From Paenibacillus eucommiae (GTDB lineage Bacteria > Bacillota > Bacilli > Paenibacillales > NBRC-103111): a stretch of DNA of 64,000 nt. A program made the position numbers and the translations under genes. Below, in pieces: positions 63,701 to 64,000 of the stretch (position 1 is its first letter; the number at the start of each line of letters is the position of its first letter). The notes below the pieces were generated by a model, which was given only the letters and a program-made list of their open reading frames with translations, was not told the DNA's origin and ran no database searches. The stretch is from NCBI RefSeq assembly GCF_017874215.1, contig NZ_JAGGLB010000024.1:1-64000 (forward strand). Direction: 5' to 3'.

Positions 63701-64000
63701 GGATGGCGTCAATGAGCCCTGCCGTTTGTGGCCCTGACCAGGAGGCGACCGGCGTGTGCTGCTCCAAAGCGGCTTCGTCATAATACCCCTCGAACAGCTC
63801 GACCTTGAAATTCGCCTTCTTCGGCGTACCGCCGCCTGCCAGCTGCTTGTATCGTGCCATAACATTCGTCGACCAGTACATCATCACATTTTCCTGCTTG
63901 TAGGCGAGAAGTTGGTTCGCAAAGTCTGGAATAACGATCGCAGAGGAGCCGTCGTCGACAACCTCAATTGGCGCACTCGTCAGCACTGTCGCAGGCTGGA
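51741..64000 (-). CDS. Giant SLH-anchored surface protein with about 16 tandem Ig-like (Big_1) domains, 5' end outside window
   Basis: More than 4080 residues; the frame is still open at the window edge, so N-terminus and signal peptide are not seen. From the N side: beta-rich and Ig-like segments; a middle portion with propeller-like repeats (about 60500-59500) and CARDB-like domains (about 58900-58200); then about sixteen units of about 100 residues between 57600 and 52540, each with ADG..T.TV..D..G.PL, TDA.G.A.F.V and V.F..G landmarks of invasin-type Ig domains; a Pro/Thr/Gly linker (GPTGPTGPTGPTDPKPTDPK); and three C-terminal SLH repeats (TRAEFAALLVQLLG, TRQETVTILLGLV, TRAEAVVMLLNLLQ) that bind pyruvylated cell-wall polymer. 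A role as adhesin or surface stalk is likely; the ligand is unknown. Confidence 0.9.
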   Translation of the reverse strand, partial: QPATVLTSAPIEVVDDGSSAIVIPDFANQLLAYKQENVMMYWSTNVMARYKQLAGGGTPKKANFKVELFEGYYDEAALEQHTPVASWSGPQTAGLIDAIHFEVPGQYFTKLSVGNQPTYTLRVSTGNPENEFHVLSALSHVIVRSPAVKLEIDRSAGQAFTDNAGSIPISWAMSNFDGLPGSAFEFEVTRNGVLLPGSTIAYNDKTGKFTSSSVNGNGGDYVLQLAPVDGADKRLKDTYIITIKAKNSADNTWSYDSYYLYVYDADALKITVDGQEATQTTLSNVDRISKMTSEEILALNRDITLVKDTSINASDFTDLNLITDQIAWKVQDNQVAALNYGTYANLASTEEYSYSSYLPKSVFHLTGLETGNTKVSATHARTGMNVDLDVSVETLRDKLYLFQFYPKTETTLSYKTLENGAEIEREVKTNAKGELALYEEHGIISDVYVTSFYDGSTYTGVIDQMQLKTKEQNPATRQLYPINILQLRRLAEVDVYLIKPDGKPYVGEITYRGGVYRNGRYAQPAEIGVDTSYTVGNDGRLKVIFDTTKFYDPTLENNAYSLSAKDQVEIVLEVQFAGDAFYPIMVYSSGNTKPIDQVEFGTKHQRLRSNSAGQRETFVYAQYVKTGNDYTRVDVLDYSGKFGPNNPFPTISLTSEFMWWGETFVSDQAKAELLNSYGGKPEGQSYETMKYPFSEYYTTRHVQVLNAKTIWLDKAESGTFSYRLYNDQGAFLRSFNARPTLVNMIGVPDVDIFGLKSEIARIRGDMAGTSTAAPTPSNKDKIMLETLKLLGKFNLSAGPITMQLYPTDDPMTYKTLIKINQSSIPDTVAKSEVKFFNKNEQSFAPGAGDMLKMARGTYAQEQSSSFLKALKDGGTKDKGPLFSVGGYYMGELRYDIKTATWNNVVQAGGYTAGGGFQYKQVWNMMAGFVPVTFSIELGAAVEISFKTSVLYEQKPGYDWSDASKKSVNDYLTSLRIVAYAEAFGGIGFDLSIIAFKVGLFGRLQFDNTTKWLNRNYLANTEERVLSGDALTLQGIVGIRVVFKLLFIHINYDLASLKYSRTWLFKNWNKIEDYWENHANQPLTADNASRAISMYLESIGQPEQELLQSITVENRDYLDDYERSWKSAGNGAAKLRSLASSGQPSKINPLQTNAYPFSNPLLANDGSLFVYLSDADSAKVEDTVAAWAKYNAASGSYEQQGPITANPAMRRFGDSSLQVDGEGSLVAAVWTSQAKPLEKEAGEPITNEELMLMNNSSEVMASIYDGHKWTTYQLTDNLTPDLAPVVAVSEDKVFVAYRNVYAQNVANPLDFSGFDSILYRVYDKASGTWSDPDVLYNGTNGTIMGISAAALSDGTSAVAYAVNGGGNQDAADNEIVYAVVNTDKDAAAAATTWKAKGVVKSVQLTSDNAANEKPQLASVRWHDGTERFVLAWYKTRSNADGTQEHDIPLAAIRADGEVDGSFVDSLSDLTTGMNEKIDPSFVFTKLPRANNAIEHLSLLWKSLETVTDEASGETSTHDRLKAVKFGVTSAGQYYLSAVQDIGAVPMDTQLDSISGYVSGADGREVKGVLLGTTYTTDAFEAGSVTTVDGETLPVYVSKSVSDLYSAIGTYKNAFRGDLFWLNPEEIVKGFDLPITFSLVNQGLDAIQSVEISVDGASKTYPVQLLPNQTESLVYVYGIPDKIGNMGYTVKATFANGDQIVEQGKITLDIADVGISDPTMQAEDGKRKLQVPLYNKNDATLAGGKGRVIKLGLYENTIFTDEYAIGTPITISDELSLDQMDNGGFAAALDFDVKAYLAAKGKQEILDDGLYVYLHAWIEDGKGNVLQEFDDTNNVKPVYVERLAVKYNKPLVHIETEQDNSGAATSVKFMMQNMNMAPIAKGNVAMYLLDEAGHVLETNYLKAGGSLLQLGAEEKVEHTFTFTKKGYDIRAEFYEESADDSNRELSLLAMPGVPLDFKGSTLAYEANAENLGGTQLVAVAANPRATVAILDQSGATIATGTGNAIADVSLLGSASGEVNQWQVRVTAYRPTSPLYASNTYTFKVTNTAEAGTKLSAAVESSKPIAPFVYWDDAAVYLSAYTIEDYPIKKAQYNINGQGWQDAAAAYDGSQRTEVAKVTAPGKYEMRVRIMLENGLTQEVEKQAFTIEDPAMDPVKSTTEAAAPEGLADGTTKLTVQAVLRNANGYPLAGREVELAQASGAAAIIEPAQVTTDADGKALFQVASTTPGAVSFTAMEAGGASFAQPVNVTFKLGGISVARSTVEVESGKYANGIDEAAVTITARDAGGNPLPGVDIFIFQPTSAGTVTISNYTGQTDQDGQFYTTITSDSAGVQSFEIWLNNNPSQSKPFQVQFIAGPVDGSKMGIEILGFQGSQVTANDSDSRTLQVTVKDGKGRGIANKSVRLAADLPGVRFESDTVTTNASGEARVRVWGSQLGKATITATEAETNTSQMIVLTFVPGGFSSSHSAASISTSTIHVGTSETATITAYIRDASGHPIANQAVQLRAQRITGSGAVQGQGLSTDDNGKVEFTIQALPYGAVNYSLYVGTNPSLFRQFTIMFDYGAPDSSKVEVYIDSRTIEAKSNTPATITIFAKDALGYSLPGANVSITMNSPHVRLSMSSGQTDPSGRLIIGAYGESVGTAVLTIKVGEVELNETITVVPQQIQTGNAVISSLLDKSEVLGNGIDEAKLTVTAKDKKENPYAGAEVIVSLYSQTGGSLTFTGTTDAAGQAIIPLRYLGSDTFSIYTTVKYDGQQASAPAINNFKFIPGELQLLDAELKVNKTSFKVGEKPQLTMVLKTENGLPYEPAGGEYFEVVGTVGDTEIWPQTFMLRYRGQDSYEPYELNISRVGEAKLEVYLASYTTGQRIAKLGDLPIMTFMTGDFEGNVNWSFERYESPASVHQENWTNVQLTAMDAGGNPVEGRELTLHAYTQDDAGQLVSDPKTTIELLRGALTDADGHITFKVKRSEAGIVTFETYDEALGRTVGQYQPQHAFVQKVFDPVQSRIEVDHYERLADGKEASLITVHMVNIDGEPMAGERVYPFGYGMDQVQVEELDAQAGSDTDGVYRFRVTSENPATVLLLIGDPYRQISTLEPIMLRFITPEQKLDLQHSKLEAVDASVLANGREHGVVMVNLVDQAGNPLAYRDVELRALNGGATIDSVIVQTNENGSAWFFASNAAVEAVTFQAIDVFSGAALDEQATIQFVAGNLDINLSSLTSTHTEVLADGQSAATLQATLLDENGHPLPARQVRLEAAGSQKAIDPQLAFTDNDGVASFTVSLAEVAAVTYKAIDVATDLTLTDQVMIHFVTGAPDASRSEVKAQPNVIIADGASTSTIKVVIKDAYGHLLPGTTVRLEADGGDATLTAVNAVTDAAGTAVFTVASSEVGQVTYTAYAALPNAQEVALAQKVRVSFINGDVDLGSSISATPAAVVADGATAATVTVTLQDINGLAVPNRALQLHVADDASRSWQAATDADGVATFQVTSTAVEEITVYVTDVDTGLELLQRANLMFVAGEVDFNASIITAAPAAVPGNGTATANITVTLKDGHQHLLSGQEVTLKDGDTGIGKQVTDARGEATFAVANGVVESKQYEVYVMIGGSEQLLGAATVVFTNGKLDAAASTLVVDTQAPILADGKTNATITVTLIDEYGNRMANREVELVEKMGRNWRATTDANGDAKFLVNSTTIGSWTYQAYDVTEEKPLKETVPLQFAAGAASSKASTVAVTPKEIQADGTSEAKITVTVKDDFGHALPEYRVTLKAVNGSAEITDDELTTDASGQVEFTVTNKKVEQVEFKVEVTGIGFSTPVVLEQKASVKFISTSTPGTPTGPTGPTGPTGPTDPKPTDPKPVDPVDPTEPAEEQGLFKSDIFDLKKVLARFRMLLASTAGEDGAARFTDLAKHWAKQPIGLFARLEGIRGYKDGTARGNQTITRAEFAALLVQLLGIEDTGKKTWSLSDIEAHWAAQAIGTLAGHGVINGYADGTFRPNQTITRQETVTILLGLVHTETLPQQHKRSFTDSKQVSGYAVKLVELAANAGIITGYQDGTFRPRGEVTRAEAVVMLLNLLQLEHDIHVLLQPELTQVN

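Noticed and set aside
51960..63865. Many long plus-strand frames (up to 380 codons) opposite the SLH gene
   Set aside because: They lie antisense to a clearly coding, domain-rich gene, are rich in Arg, Cys and His, lack ribosome sites and match no family. They reflect GC-rich codon usage on the coding strand.
1..64000. tRNA, rRNA, replication origin or prophage genes
   Set aside because: None could be supported from the sequence.

Overview
The window is chromosomal DNA of a spore-former-type Firmicute, most likely Paenibacillus or a close relative. This is inferred from gene style: a T-box leader ahead of leuA, long AraC-type sensor/regulator proteins including AraC-lipoprotein fusions, 7TMR-DISM and BlaR1/BlaI signalling genes, a very large S-layer-homology (SLH) surface protein, AGGAGG-type ribosome binding sites, and many short palindromic or MITE-like repeats. 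No rRNA, tRNA, CRISPR array, phage module or intact transposase gene was seen.

Layout. 1-3.7 kb: a ComA/ComP-like two-component pair and a divergent 61-residue peptide gene with its own terminator. 3.9-8.4 kb: a SWIM-protein/SNF2-helicase operon (ywqB/ywqA type). 8.5-9.5 kb: a lipoprotein barnase with barstar. 10-13.7 kb: thioredoxin behind a MerR-type promoter, and a double-transmitter hybrid kinase. 14.3-18.8 kb: an unknown protein, a Nudix hydrolase and a Fur-controlled iron-siderophore locus (FhuF-like reductase plus an AraC-lipoprotein fusion). 18.9-20.1 kb: an Rpn nuclease gene whose 3' end, encoding the probable RpnS antitoxin, is duplicated in tandem. 20.2-24.0 kb: an AraC-alpha-L-rhamnosidase fusion. 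24.0-25.6 kb: a gene-free tract of nested repeats. 25.6-27.5 kb: leuA with promoter and leucine T-box. 27.5-29.4 kb: blaR1-blaI. 29.4-32.5 kb: a five-gene operon of unrecognised small and medium proteins, with a perfect palindrome upstream. 32.5-41.1 kb: small regulators (ArsR with SRPBCC, an OmpR/histidine kinase pair, ECF sigma with anti-sigma), a DJ-1-like protein, a DUF2306 membrane protein and a MEKHLA protein. 41.1-42.5 kb: repeats and a broken lipoprotein gene. 42.5-46.0 kb: a VOC protein, a DNA alkylation repair protein, an orphan T-box remnant and a frameshifted xylulokinase. 46.0-49.1 kb: the carboxynorspermidine pair, possibly behind an attenuator. 49.3-51.4 kb: a second AraC-lipoprotein fusion. 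51.7 kb to the end: the SLH protein, which runs off the window.

Four themes stand out. (1) Three AraC-type regulators are fused in frame to the protein they probably control. Each fusion keeps a Shine-Dalgarno and ATG at the domain junction, and the two siderophore-type fusions also keep a Fur-like box there. (2) The Rpn locus matches the gene-within-gene toxin-antitoxin model, with an extra free-standing copy of the inner gene that differs by exactly two four-residue repeats. (3) Two kinds of MITE-like element are nested, and the second copy of the host element supplies the empty site. (4) The 29.4-32.3 kb operon and the peptide opposite comP are the best candidates for undescribed biology.

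Start codons were chosen by Shine-Dalgarno position where several were possible. All family assignments come from reading motifs, not from database searches.
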